This document shows positions 1-17,751 of a DNA stretch of 64,000 nucleotides, piece after piece. A program made the position numbers and the translations under genes. A model generated the notes under the pieces. That model did no database searches. It saw only the letters and a program-made list of their open reading frames with translations, and was not told where the DNA came from. How positions within the stretch are numbered: position 1 is the stretch's first letter; each line of letters opens with the position of its first letter. The DNA comes from Xanthomonas rydalmerensis. Lineage in GTDB: Bacteria; Pseudomonadota; Gammaproteobacteria; Xanthomonadales; Xanthomonadaceae. The stretch covers positions 2,132,001 through 2,196,000 of the forward strand of contig NZ_CP126170.1 in the NCBI RefSeq assembly GCF_033170385.1, written 5' to 3'.

Positions 1-557
1 GCGGCCTGATCGAGCAGGTGGACTGGCTGCTGTACGCGCAGGTGATCCGGCGCCTGGCGCAGAGCGAGGGCGGCTACGTTTCGGTCAACGTCTCGCCGCG
101 GCACTTCCGCTCGCCGGATTTCACCGAGCGGCTGTTCGGGCTGATCGACACCGCCGGCGCCGATCCGCGTCGCCTGCGCGTGGAAATCACCGAGGTGGCG
201 CTGCTCGACGACGCGCCACGCACCCTGACCATCCTGCAGGCCTTGCGCGAGCGCGGCGTGCTGGCGCAGCTGGACGACTTCGGTACCGGCTTCTCGGCGC
301 TGTCGTACCTGCACCGCTTCCCGATCTCGGTGCTGAAGATCGACCAGAGCTTCGTCGCCGGCCTGCAGGACGAGGGGAGCACCGGCAGCCACGCACTGGT
401 GCGCGGCATTCTCGCCCTGGCCAGCACGCTGGGCATCGAGACGGTGGGCGAGGGCATCGAGACCGAACAACAACTGGCGACCCTGCGCGAACTGGGCTGC
501 GATTATGGGCAGGGCTATCTGCTCGGGCGCCCGGCCGCCGCGCCGCAACAGCTCTGA
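1..557 (+). CDS. EAL-domain protein, C-terminal part (cut by window edge)
   Basis: The reading frame is open from the first complete codon, so the N-terminus lies outside the window. About 184 residues of an EAL (cyclic-di-GMP phosphodiesterase) domain are visible. They include VSVNVSPRHF, the DDFGTGFSALSYL loop that carries metal-binding aspartates, the KIDQSFV strand and the late EGIET and QGYLLGRP motifs. The EAL signature itself and any GGDEF, PAS or membrane domains are missing. The late catalytic-loop residues look intact, which argues for an active hydrolase of cyclic-di-GMP, but the first metal ligands cannot be checked. No gene follows closely; a repeat-rich spacer lies downstream. 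Confidence 0.9.
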   Translation, partial: GLIEQVDWLLYAQVIRRLAQSEGGYVSVNVSPRHFRSPDFTERLFGLIDTAGADPRRLRVEITEVALLDDAPRTLTILQALRERGVLAQLDDFGTGFSALSYLHRFPISVLKIDQSFVAGLQDEGSTGSHALVRGILALASTLGIETVGEGIETEQQLATLRELGCDYGQGYLLGRPAAAPQQL

Positions 558-716
558 GGCGATCGCATGCGGAGCGCGTCGCCATGCGCGTGGTGTTCGC
601 TGTCGGCACGCGCGCATTGGCCGCAGCTCGCTGTATTGCGGCGCGTTTGTTCGATTCGCGCCTCCGTCATCCCGGACGCTGGAGTGAACGACGGTTTCGC
701 CATCGCCGCTTGTCGC

Positions 717-783
717 GTAGGAGCGGCTTCAGCCGCGACGGGCGTTCCCGGTAAAGCCCGGTCGCGGCTGAAGCCGCTCCTAC
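717..783. repeat. REP-like inverted pair (GTAGGAGCGGCTTCAGCC family)
   Basis: A 23-24 base arm beginning GTAGGAGCGGCTTCAGCC (717-740) is followed after about 20 bases by its near-exact reverse complement (761-783), giving a strong foldback. Related copies lie at 17105-17170, 55485-55550 and 57745-57803, with single arms near 54617 and 54816. This resembles the repetitive extragenic palindromes common in xanthomonads. It sits in the 653-base spacer between the EAL gene and the LOG gene. Confidence 0.85.
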
Positions 784-871
784 AGGGCGCTTCCTGTCGT
801 CATGTGAGGTGCCTTAAGCGCGACACCGAGGGCCCTGCGCTCGCCGCCGACACGCTGCCTTGGGTTTCAAT

Positions 872-1240
872 GCAACGCGTTGCGGTGCTTTTCGTCGAGC
901 CGCGCCGCGCCACGGGAGTAGTGTGAGGCGCCGGAATCTATAACGCGTCGCCACGCGCCAGTCGCTAACCGCTGATCCGATGCTCTCAACGCAGCGCGTT
1001 CCGGCGCTTTTCGTCGATCCGCGCCGCAGGAGCAGCGAGGCGCCGGAATCCATCACGCGTCGCCACGCGCCAAGTGCTTAACCGCTGATCGGCTGCTCTT
1101 AGCGCAGCGCTTTCCGGCGTTTTTCGTCGATCCGCGCCGCAGGAGCAGTGAGACGCCAGAATCCGTCACGCGTCGCCACGCGCCAAGTGCTTACCGCTGA
1201 TTGGCTGCTCTTAGCGCAGCGCGTTGCGGCGCTTTTCGTC
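872..1240. repeat. Tandem copies of the 3' end of the LOG-family gene
   Basis: Three imperfect units lie downstream of the LOG gene stop. Aligning on the shared TTTTCGTC gives positions 889, 1008, 1121 and, for the gene itself, 1233, so the steps are 119, 113 and 112 bases. On the minus strand each unit retains the last codons and the stop of the gene: IDEKRRNALR in the gene and the nearest intact copy, IDEKRRKALR and LDEKHRNALH in the others. The rest of each unit is a shared flank containing CGCGTCGCCACGCGCCA. Together with the REP pair these units fill most of 558-1210, and I see no gene there. Confidence 0.85.
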
Positions 1241-1804
1241 AATCCATTTCGACGCCTGCGCAGGCGTGTACTCCCGCATCCAGCCCAGCATCGTCTCGAT
1301 GTCGCTGCCGTACCACAGGTCGGCGCGCTGGTCCGGGTGCAGGAAGCGCTCCTCGACCATGCGATCGATCATGCCGATCAGCGGCGCGTAGAACCCTTCC
1401 ACGTCGAGGAAGGCACAGGGCTTGTTGCCGATGCCGAGCTGGCGCCAGGTCAGCATCTCGAAGATCTCTTCCATGGTGCCGAAGCCGCCGGGCAGGGCGA
1501 CGAAGGCGTCGGACAGATCGAACATGCGCGACTTGCGTTCGTGCATCGAGCCGACGATCTCCAGCTCGGTGAGGCCGCGGTGCGCCACTTCCCAGTCGGC
1601 CAGTTGCTTGGGAATCACGCCGGTGACCTCGCCGCCGGCGGCGAGCACCGCATTGGCCACGGTGCCCATCAGGCCGACATTGCCGCCGCCATAGACCAGG
1701 CGCAGCCCCTGCTCGGCGATGCGCGTGCCCAGCGCGGTGGCGCGTTCGACGTAGGCGGGCTTGTTGCCGGCATTGGAGCCGCAGTAGACGCAGATGCTTT
1801 TCAT
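1211..1804 (-). CDS. LOG-family protein (putative cytokinin riboside 5'-monophosphate phosphoribohydrolase)
   Basis: The product has 197 residues, the usual size for the Rossmann-fold LOG/TIGR00730 family. Visible family motifs are the N-terminal ICVYCGSN strand, the YGGGNVGLMG loop (about 38-47), the MHERKSRM segment (87-94) and the diagnostic PGGFGTMEE (105-113). Characterised members release free cytokinin base from nucleotide precursors or hydrolyse AMP-like nucleotides, and in many bacteria the physiological substrate is unknown. The ATG at 1804 was chosen because the motif pattern begins directly there; a longer frame upstream would translate intergenic repeat sequence. The gene stands alone, and its 3' end has been duplicated in tandem downstream. 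Confidence 0.9.
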   Translation of the reverse strand: MKSICVYCGSNAGNKPAYVERATALGTRIAEQGLRLVYGGGNVGLMGTVANAVLAAGGEVTGVIPKQLADWEVAHRGLTELEIVGSMHERKSRMFDLSDAFVALPGGFGTMEEIFEMLTWRQLGIGNKPCAFLDVEGFYAPLIGMIDRMVEERFLHPDQRADLWYGSDIETMLGWMREYTPAQASKWIDEKRRNALR

Positions 1805-2018
1805 GGGATTGGAGAGTCGGGATTGGGGATTCGTAAAAGCGGTGGGTTTGTCGGGGCGCTGATGCTGCCGGAGCGGGCGCGGGTCATCGCTTGATCGCTT
1901 CACGCGTGAGGCGATCCGCAAAGCACAACGCCGGGCATGTGCCCGGCGTTGCGCGGCTGCCGGGCGGGGCAGGAGAGGGGCGCTGTTGCGAATCCCCACT
2001 CCCAAATCCCCAATCCCA
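1805..2018. repeat. Foldback repeat element with GGGATTGGGGATT-type arms
   Basis: The left arm (1805-1840) carries GGGATTGGGGATTCGTAAAA and the right arm (1980-2018) carries the reverse-oriented GCGAATCCCC...AATCCC pattern. The interior is about 140 bases and holds the perfect hairpin at 1927-1950. This is the first of a family of elements seen at 3495, 33444, 36790, 50203 and 51201. It occupies the whole spacer between lpdA and the LOG gene. Confidence 0.7.
1927..1950 (-). terminator. Possible terminator hairpin after lpdA
   Basis: A perfect 10-bp stem (AACGCCGGGC / GCCCGGCGTT) with the four-base loop ATGT lies 72 bases past the lpdA stop on the minus strand. There is no clear T-tract on that strand, so it may be a weak intrinsic terminator or simply part of the surrounding repeat. 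Confidence 0.45.
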
Positions 2019-2021
2019 GCC

Positions 2022-3494
<1,473 letters not shown>

Positions 3495-3587
3495 TTAGGA
3501 ATTGGGGATTGGGGATTCGCAAGAGCGGGCACCGGGGAACGGGAGCGCTTGCGCCAATCCCGAATCCCCAATCCCCAATCCCGGCTT
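3495..3587. repeat. Foldback repeat element between sucB and lpdA
   Basis: The left arm (3495-3520) reads GGAATTGGGGATTGGGGATT then CGCAAGAGCGGGC. The right arm (3548-3587) reads GCTTGCGCCAATCCCG and continues with three CCCAAT-type units. The arms pair over most of their length around a loop of roughly 30 bases. The right arm ends in CCCGGCTTTCA, directly abutting the sucB stop codon at 3591. It lies inside an operon and so is probably transcribed. Confidence 0.8.
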
Positions 3588-3590
3588 TCA

Positions 3591-4805
<1,215 letters not shown>

Positions 4806-4850
4806 TGCAGGGGGCGTCCTAGTGGTGTCTTTTTTGAATGTGAAAGGAGG

Positions 4851-7676
<2,826 letters not shown>

Positions 7677-7763
7677 GATGGTGGGGTCGGGTCGCTTTGT
7701 TGGAGTGGCTTGCGGTAGGAACCGGCGGACGCGTGGGCCGCGCGGGCGTAATCAAGCGCAAAA

Positions 7764-7769
7764 ATTATA
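7764..7769 (-). promoter_or_regulatory. Candidate -10 element for sucA-sucB-lpdA
   Basis: On the minus strand this is a perfect TATAAT, 88 bases before the sucA start, in an AT-rich island (CAAAAATTATA on the plus strand) that stands out in very GC-rich surroundings. No convincing TTGACA-like -35 sits at the right spacing, so the call rests on the hexamer and its location in the 182-base gap upstream of the operon. Confidence 0.4.
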
Positions 7770-7858
7770 CCCCCATGAACCAGCCGGGGTGTGCATTCGG
7801 CGTGGTCAAAGGCCGATCCCGGTTCATCCGCGGCGCGCGTGGCGGCGCCGGTCCGGTC

Positions 7859-8758
7859 TCACCAACCCAGGGCGCGCAGTTCGCTGCAGGGGCGCGCACG
7901 CTCCCAGACCCGTTCGAAGGCGGTGCGCAACTGCCGCGCGCGGCCACCGCCGAGCAGGTCGGTCTCGCCGTCGTAACGGTGACCGAGACCACGGAAGTAG
8001 TAGCCGCCGCCCTCGTTCACCAGAGAGGCGCTGGCGTCGCTGCGGTCCACCGGATCGCTGACCTCGCGGAACTGGAACACGCTGGGCAAGCGCTGTGCCA
8101 GGGCCAGCAGGGGCGCGCCGGCGCGCTGCGGCGCGGCCGCGTCGTGCAGCAGTATCCACACTTGCTTGGCGTGCGCGGCGACCGCGAAGCGCCGCACCTG
8201 CTCCAGCACCCGGGCATCGTCGAACAGACCCGGATCCAGCGCGCGGCTATGGATCAGCACCTGGCGGCGGGCCTGCGCCAGCACCGCGATGCTGGCGGCG
8301 ATCGCCATCGCCGCGTCCTCCACCGCCACGGCGCCGTCGAAGCGCCGGCGCAGCGGCACGGCCTCCGCGGCGGCGGCCATGCCGCCCGGCGGCGGCAGGA
8401 AGCCGTGGCGGGCGCAGAACGCCAGGGCGGCAGCGGGCGCATGCAGCTCCAGTTGCGGCCAGCGCCGGCGTTGCGCTTCCTCGATCAGGCCGCGCAGCAG
8501 CGCGCTGCCGACGCCGCGCCCGCGCCAGTCCGGCCGCACGGTCAGGGCGGCGATCCGCCGATCCGCGCCGAGCCGGGCCGCGCCCACCGCCTGTCCGTCG
8601 TCGCTGCGCGCGACCAGGTGGTCGCCCAGCGTGTCCAGCGCCGCCGCGGCGGCGTCGGCCGGGTCCGCGGCGGTGCCGGCCGCGGCACGCAGCGCGCGCA
8701 GTTCGGCGCCGTCGTGGACGGGATCCAGCGCAGCGATGCGGAAACCGGGGCCGGGCAT
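7859..8758 (-). CDS. GNAT acetyltransferase fused to a PLD-like (DUF7931-type) domain
   Basis: The product has 299 residues. The N-terminal half (about 5-140) is a GNAT fold: the acetyl-CoA loop is visible as VRPDWRGRGVGSALLRGL, followed by the FCARHGFLPPPGG strand. The C-terminal half (about 155-295) has AIAASIAVLAQARRQVLIHS, a segment resembling a degenerate phospholipase-D-like domain found in Xanthomonadaceae proteins of this architecture. No canonical HKD motif is visible, so enzymatic PLD activity is unlikely. The substrate of the acetyltransferase is unknown. It begins 7 bases after the JmjC oxygenase stop, so the two are probably co-transcribed. Confidence 0.75.
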   Translation of the reverse strand: MPGPGFRIAALDPVHDGAELRALRAAAGTAADPADAAAAALDTLGDHLVARSDDGQAVGAARLGADRRIAALTVRPDWRGRGVGSALLRGLIEEAQRRRWPQLELHAPAAALAFCARHGFLPPPGGMAAAAEAVPLRRRFDGAVAVEDAAMAIAASIAVLAQARRQVLIHSRALDPGLFDDARVLEQVRRFAVAAHAKQVWILLHDAAAPQRAGAPLLALAQRLPSVFQFREVSDPVDRSDASASLVNEGGGYYFRGLGHRYDGETDLLGGGRARQLRTAFERVWERARPCSELRALGW

Positions 8759-8765
8759 GGTCGGA

Positions 8766-10007
8766 TCAGACCGGGTCGGCGTCCGCGTCGGTCGCGTCCT
8801 CGGCCTCCAGCGGCTGGTAGAAGCCGCCTTCGATCAGCTCCAGCAGGGCCTGCTTGCCGGCCGCCGACAGCGCCGCGTAGTCCGTGCCGTCGATGTGCTC
8901 GGCCGAGGCCAGGCGCTTGGCGTCCTTGACCGGCAGCGCGAACTCCTGGCCGCTGCAGAACAGCATGGCGCCGCGGCTGGTCCGCCGCCAGGCCGGCCGC
9001 GCCCAGGGATGCCGCTGCAGGACCAGGCCCTGTTCCAGCGCGGTGGCGATCTCCTCCGCCGGGGGCAGGCCGGCCGGCGGCAGGATCTCGCCGGCGGCGC
9101 GGTAGGTGGTGATGAAGCGGCCGAACCAGGCACCGAGCTTGTCCGGGTCGTTCATGCGCAGCGCGTTCAGCGCCTCGACCACGCGGCCCATCGCCGCCGC
9201 GTCGATCTCGTAGGGGTCGGCCGGCGCCTGCAGGTCTTCGTCGTGGTAGCGCAGCGCCTCGTCGGCGCCGTCGATCAGGGTGTCCAGGTAATCGGCGATC
9301 AGCTCGGCCGAGGACGGCGCGCGCATGCCCACCGAGAAGGTCAGGCAAGCGTCCTCGGCGACGCCGTGGTGCGGCACCAGCGGCGGCAGGTACAGCATGT
9401 CGCCCGGCCCCAGCACCCAGTCGTGGGTCGGGTCGAACTGGCGCAGCAGCTTCAGCTCCACGTCGTCGCGGAAGTCGGTCGGCGGCGCCGGCCGGCCCAG
9501 CGCGACGCTGGCGTCGATCTGCCAGCGGCGATGGCCGTGGGCCTGCAGCAGGAACACGTCGTAGTGGTCCACGTGCGCGCCGACCGAGCCGCCGCGCGCG
9601 GCGAAGCTGACCATCACGTCGTCCACCCGCCAGCGCGGCAGGAAGCGGAACTGCTCGAGCAGGGCGCGGATGTCCGGGTCCCACTTGTCCACGTCCTGCA
9701 CCAGCAGGGTCCAGTCGTGGTCGGGCATGCCGGGAAACTCCTGCTCCTGGAACGGGCCGCTGCGCACGCGCCAGCGATCGTTGGCGCGGTCGTGCTCGAT
9801 CAGCCGCGACAGCGCCGCCTCCTCACAGGCCAGGCCGGCCAGGTCGCCCGGCTCGATCGGCGAGACGAAGCCGGGGAAGGCATTGCGGATCAGCAGCGGG
9901 CGCTTGTGCCAGTAGTCGCGCAGGAAGGTCGCGGCGGGCATGCCCAGCGGTTGCCCGGGGCGGGCGTGGAGTTCGAAGGCGGGAGCGGCGGTCTTGCGGG
10001 CAGCCAT
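8766..10007 (-). CDS. JmjC-type cupin oxygenase, probable ribosomal protein uL16 arginine hydroxylase (RoxA/YcfD family)
   Basis: This 413-residue Fe(II)/2-oxoglutarate oxygenase resembles YcfD/RoxA, which hydroxylates an arginine of ribosomal protein uL16. The N-terminus has the family's FLRDYWHKRPLLIRNAFPGF (28-47). The iron site is visible as AHVDHYDVF (His145, Asp147) with a later histidine in LPPLVPHHGV (about 208-215). A C-terminal winged-helix-like region follows (RGAMLFCSGQEFALPVKD). The ATG at 10007 was chosen because conservation begins there; a longer in-frame extension upstream has no family similarity. It is the first gene of a two-gene unit with the GNAT protein. The 285 bases upstream, to the DUF3060 gene, hold nothing I can name. 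Confidence 0.85.
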   Translation of the reverse strand: MAARKTAAPAFELHARPGQPLGMPAATFLRDYWHKRPLLIRNAFPGFVSPIEPGDLAGLACEEAALSRLIEHDRANDRWRVRSGPFQEQEFPGMPDHDWTLLVQDVDKWDPDIRALLEQFRFLPRWRVDDVMVSFAARGGSVGAHVDHYDVFLLQAHGHRRWQIDASVALGRPAPPTDFRDDVELKLLRQFDPTHDWVLGPGDMLYLPPLVPHHGVAEDACLTFSVGMRAPSSAELIADYLDTLIDGADEALRYHDEDLQAPADPYEIDAAAMGRVVEALNALRMNDPDKLGAWFGRFITTYRAAGEILPPAGLPPAEEIATALEQGLVLQRHPWARPAWRRTSRGAMLFCSGQEFALPVKDAKRLASAEHIDGTDYAALSAAGKQALLELIEGGFYQPLEAEDATDADADPV

Positions 10008-10292
10008 GGGCGATGGGTCCTTGCAACGCGGAAGGTAAAGGGCGGCGCGCAGCGGCGCCGGCCGACCCGGCCATTGTCCGCCGGTTTGGCGCGTGGGGCC
10101 ATCGCGCTGGCCTTCGTGTACGCCGCTGCGCACGGATAAGGGACCGTTGGCCGCCCTGGCCGTGTGCCGCGACCGCGCGTCGCAGGTGACCACGTGCGCG
10201 CGGCCCATGGGCGGCGCTAGGTGCAACGGGGCTTGGGAGTCGCGGCGGCGCCCCGTTGGGCGCAGGCAGCGGGTAGCGCAGCGCCGGGCGCG

Positions 10293-10898
10293 CTACTGGC
10301 TGAGGATGCGGTTGTCGCGGCCGCCGTCGTCGACCTGAGCAGTGCCGCTGCGCTGGACGATGGCGTTGTCGTTGCCCTGCAGGACGATGGTGTCGATCTC
10401 GCTGGCCTGCAGCTGGTTCTGGTCGCCGGACACTTCGAGGGTGGCGATGCGCGCCATCTGCAGCCGGCCATGGCGGCCGAACAGCGCGACCTGCCCGGCG
10501 TCGCCGCGCATCGCCACCTGGGCGTTGTCGCCGAGGACGCGCAGGGTGTCGGCCCGCTCGATCTGCAGATTGCCGTTACGGCCGAACAGGCTGACCGTGG
10601 CGCAGTGGCCGTGCAGCACCAGGGTGGCGTCGCGGCCGACGATGTTCAGGTCGCGTCCGTCGCAATCGATGTCGCCGCTGGCCGAGGCGGCCATGCGGAT
10701 CGGCGCCTCGGCGTCGCGCTCGTCGCCGTCGGCGATGTCGCCGGCCGACGGTGCCGCCGCGATCGGCGGCGGCGCGGCCTGCATGACCACGGTGCGCGTG
10801 GCGGCGGTGTGCGCGCCATCGCCGGCCGGCGGGCGCGGCGCCTGGGCGCAGCCGACCAGGGCCAGCAGCGGCAGCACAAACAACGGGTTGCGTTTCAT
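10293..10898 (-). CDS. DUF3060-like lipoprotein with repetitive beta structure
   Basis: The 201-residue product starts with a lipoprotein signal peptide: charged MKRN, a hydrophobic core and the lipobox LVGC (Cys17). A Pro/Ala-rich linker follows. From about residue 75 the chain is a run of short alternating strands typical of DUF3060: DGRDLNIVGRDATLVLHGHC, VSLFGRNGNLQI, VALFGRHGRLQM, VSGDQNQLQASEIDTIVLQG. Such periodicity suggests a small beta-helix at the periplasmic face of a membrane. The function of the family is unknown. The gene is monocistronic, with purB downstream only after an inverted repeat. Confidence 0.75.
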   Translation of the reverse strand: MKRNPLFVLPLLALVGCAQAPRPPAGDGAHTAATRTVVMQAAPPPIAAAPSAGDIADGDERDAEAPIRMAASASGDIDCDGRDLNIVGRDATLVLHGHCATVSLFGRNGNLQIERADTLRVLGDNAQVAMRGDAGQVALFGRHGRLQMARIATLEVSGDQNQLQASEIDTIVLQGNDNAIVQRSGTAQVDDGGRDNRILSQ

Positions 10899-10964
10899 CG
10901 TGGGGCTCTGCTGTGAGCCACCAGCATGCCGCTGGCCGATTAACCCAGGATGGACGGGCCGCGG

Positions 10965-13745
<2,781 letters not shown>

Positions 13746-14143
13746 GTGCGTTCCCCGGCGCGCGCCGCTGGCGCGTCATGGCGCCGGGCGGAAGGGGTGG
13801 AAACGGCGGGGTGCGTGGCCCGGCGCAGCGTGCGCCGGCATCTACAGTCTGAATCGTCGCCCATGGCGGCGTGCGCGTTCCATCGGTGATACGTCGCCGC
13901 AGTCTAGCCGATGCGTTGCGTCGTTGCCGCCGGCGCGCGCCGTCTCGCGTATTCCGTCACATGCCAGCGCTGCAACATGCGCCGTGGATCAGCGCGCGGA
14001 GTCGCTGTTGCGAATCCCCAATCCCGAATCGCCGGCCTTTCAGCAGCCGAATGGCTGATCATCCCGGCCTCCAACCATCACGCCACCACAATCTTTTCGT
14101 TTGCTAAACTTTCTGTAACCGTTTTCAACATCAACATTCCCCC
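13746..14143. other. Spacer with a half foldback repeat
   Basis: No gene is evident in these 398 bases between divergent genes. A right-arm copy of the foldback family (GTCGCTGTTGCGAATCCCCAATCCC-type sequence, about 14001-14036) ends in the GGCCTTTCA-like tail seen elsewhere. An AT-richer stretch at 14086-14143 immediately precedes the DUF3829 lipoprotein and probably holds its promoter, though no clear hexamer pair is visible. Confidence 0.5.
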
Positions 14144-15154
14144 ATGAAATCTTCTTTGCGTCTGGCGGCGCTGGCCGCCGCTGTGTCCGTTTTCCTGACC
14201 GCCTGCGGCGGCAAGCCCTCGGCCACGCCGACTGCGTCCGATGCCGGTGCTGGTGCCGATGCCAGCCACGCATCCTCCGACGCTGCCGCCAGCGACGCGG
14301 ACCAGGCGCTGACCAGCAAGCTCAATGCCTACATCGAATGCTTCAACAAGGTCGATGGCCGCATCCACGAAGGTGCGCAGCAGTACATACGCTGGATGGC
14401 CGACCCCAAGGCCGGCCCCACCGGCAAGGAAACCAGCGTGTACGGGCCCGCCCCGATCGACGAGTACGCGATGAAGCTGTGCGACGCGCCGATGACCCAG
14501 GCGATCGCGGCCAAGCCGGCGTTGCCGGCGCTGGATGCGGCAGCGAAGCGCTATCTGGCCGCCTTGAAGACGTTGCAGCCGCTGGCCAACCAGGCCCGCG
14601 ACTACTACGACCGCGAGGACTACCAGGACGACCAGTTCGCCAAGGGCAAGCAGATGCATGCGCCGCTGATGGCCGCGCTGTCCGAATTCCACGAGGCCAG
14701 CGAGGCCTTCAGCCACGAACTGGAGGCGCAGAACGACGCCGCCCAGCGCGAGCAGTTGAAGGCGATGGAAAAGGCCGAGGGCCGCACCCGCGACTTCTAT
14801 CGGCTGTCGATGATGCTCGAGGCCAAGGACATCGTCGGCCTGATGCAGGACGACGATTTCGACACCGCCAAGGCCACGGCGTTGGTGGCGGGCTTCAACA
14901 GCCTGTCCGACGAGGCGCATGCCAAGGTCGCCAACCAGGAGCCGGGCAAGTCCGACTGGAGCGGTTTCGAGACCGCCGCGGAGAACTTCCGCAAGGAATC
15001 CAAGGCGCGCATCAAGCGGGTGGCGGAAAAGATCCCGTACAGCGCATTCGAGCAGCGCTCGCTGGACAACCCGATCGTCGCGCCGGAAGGCTCGCCGGCA
15101 CGCTTGATGAAGAGCTACAACGACCTGGTGTTCCAGAGCAACCGCCAGCGCTGA
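14144..15154 (+). CDS. DUF3829 (YiiG-like) lipoprotein
   Basis: The 336-residue protein has a lipoprotein signal (MKSSLRLAALAAAVSVFLTA followed by Cys21) and a low-complexity Ala/Ser/Asp linker to about residue 48. A helical DUF3829 domain starts at KLNAYIECFNKVDGRIHEGA. Further recognisable blocks are AAKRYLAALKTLQPLANQAR, YYDREDYQDDQFAKGKQMHA and the C-terminal LMKSYNDLVFQSNR. The family is found in envelope lipoproteins of unknown role. The ATG directly follows a C-rich stretch with no strong Shine-Dalgarno. The gene is monocistronic. Confidence 0.85.
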   Translation: MKSSLRLAALAAAVSVFLTACGGKPSATPTASDAGAGADASHASSDAAASDADQALTSKLNAYIECFNKVDGRIHEGAQQYIRWMADPKAGPTGKETSVYGPAPIDEYAMKLCDAPMTQAIAAKPALPALDAAAKRYLAALKTLQPLANQARDYYDREDYQDDQFAKGKQMHAPLMAALSEFHEASEAFSHELEAQNDAAQREQLKAMEKAEGRTRDFYRLSMMLEAKDIVGLMQDDDFDTAKATALVAGFNSLSDEAHAKVANQEPGKSDWSGFETAAENFRKESKARIKRVAEKIPYSAFEQRSLDNPIVAPEGSPARLMKSYNDLVFQSNRQR

Positions 15155-15163
15155 GCGCGCGGG

Positions 15164-15184
15164 CCGGCGGCGCAAGGCCGCCGG
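15164..15184 (+). terminator. Hairpin after the DUF3829 gene
   Basis: A perfect 8-bp stem CCGGCGGC/GCCGCCGG with loop GCAAG lies 10 bases after the stop. It is followed by TCCCGCCGG rather than a T-tract, so termination strength is uncertain. The remaining bases to 15533, before fumC, hold no gene that I can support; the fumC promoter should be there. Confidence 0.5.
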
Positions 15185-15533
15185 TCCCGCCGGTGCCGTC
15201 GCCAGGGCGGCCCCGGCATGCCGGAGTCCCGTCCTTCGCCGACGGTGCGCACGGTTCGCGCCGTCCGCATCACGACAGCGCGCTCGCGGAACGTGCCTGC
15301 GTCGCGCCGTTGCCAGGCTCCGCAAAGTCGATCCTGGACCACATCCGCCTATGGCGGGCTGCCGCGCTTCTCGCGCCTCCAGACATTCCTAACATCCGCC
15401 GGCGCACACTGGCTGACGCCGGGCGCTGCGCCACGGATAATGCGCGCGCCAGCCGCAGTCCCGCCAGCCTGCCTCCCCGGACGTCCGACGACGGCGCCGA
15501 TGGATTCCTTTTTGCAGATGCGGAGATTGCGCA

Positions 15534-16967
<1,434 letters not shown>

Positions 16968-17050
16968 GGCGCGCTGACGCTACAAGCAGGAAGGCCTGGC
17001 ACGGCGTTATGGTCGTGCCAGGTGCAGTGGACGCTCGCACGGTGAAAGCA

Positions 17051-17170
17051 GTCGGGACTGAAGTCCCTCCCACATCGCGCCCGGACACCGCTCCGCCAAC
17101 CCTCGTAGGAGCGGCTTCAGCCGCGATGGGCTTTACCGTGAAGGCCAATCGCGGCTAAAGCCGCTCCTAC
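17051..17170. repeat. REP-like foldback plus CGGGACTGAAGTCCC repeat
   Basis: The palindromic GTCGGGACTGAAGTCCCTCC (17051-17070) is followed by a REP-like pair: left arm 17105-17128 (GTAGGAGCGGCTTCAGCC...) and right arm 17148-17170. The same two repeat types recur at 39374 and around 54757-54838. They occupy the spacer between the convergent fumC and small lipoprotein genes. Confidence 0.8.
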
Positions 17171-17231
17171 AGGGGCGCCTCCAATTCTTCTTGAGGCTCC
17201 CTCGTCCCGGGATTGCCGGCGCCGGCAGCCC

Positions 17232-17672
17232 TCAGCGGCGCTCGGCCTGCAGGTTGCCGAAGCTGTCGCGGTACGGCTGCAGTGATGGAATGTCGCGCAG
17301 CACGGCCGCCTGCGCGGCGGTGATTTCCGGGGTCGGCGCGAAGCCGACCGAGCGCATGTTCGGATCCGGTGCCGCCGTCTCCAGGGTGCGCTGGCGCTGC
17401 ATCTGCAGGTGCATGAACAACTGCTGCAGTTCGGTGCGCTGCGCGGGCGGCAACGGCAGCTCGATGTCGTCGATGCGCAGGCTGCCATCGGGGCCGATGG
17501 TGGCATTGGCGGCCGGGGCGCGGCGCAGCATTACGTTCATGCTGTCCACCGCCACCCGCGGCTTGCTGCGCTCGGCGCGCGAGGAGGTGCTCTCGCCGCC
17601 GCGTCCGCCGCAGGCGGCGAGCAGCAGGCACAACGACAGCAGCGAGAACCAGGCGAACAGCGTCTTCTTCAT
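17232..17672 (-). CDS. Small lipoprotein of unknown function
   Basis: The 146-residue product has a lipoprotein signal MKKTLFAWFSLLSLCLLLAA with Cys21, then a glycine-rich linker and a region rich in short charged and Gln segments (LPLPPAQRTELQQLFMHLQM). The C-terminus ends SFGNLQAERR. I do not recognise a family. The start at 17672 was chosen because it gives a textbook signal peptide; an in-frame ATG ten codons upstream would spoil it. It lies downstream of the MocR-like gene, 79 bases away on the same strand, but is probably expressed separately. Confidence 0.7.
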   Translation of the reverse strand: MKKTLFAWFSLLSLCLLLAACGGRGGESTSSRAERSKPRVAVDSMNVMLRRAPAANATIGPDGSLRIDDIELPLPPAQRTELQQLFMHLQMQRQRTLETAAPDPNMRSVGFAPTPEITAAQAAVLRDIPSLQPYRDSFGNLQAERR

Positions 17673-17751
17673 GGAGGCGGTGCAGTGGGGGAGTGCGGGC
17701 ATTCTAGAACGTGCGGCGGCTTCGGTCGTGGCGAGGCGTGCCGGACGCGCG

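Noticed and set aside
872..1240. Remnants of duplicated LOG genes (pseudogenes)
   Set aside because: Only about ten terminal codons are shared; the rest of each unit is unrelated to the gene, so these are tail duplications, not decayed full copies.
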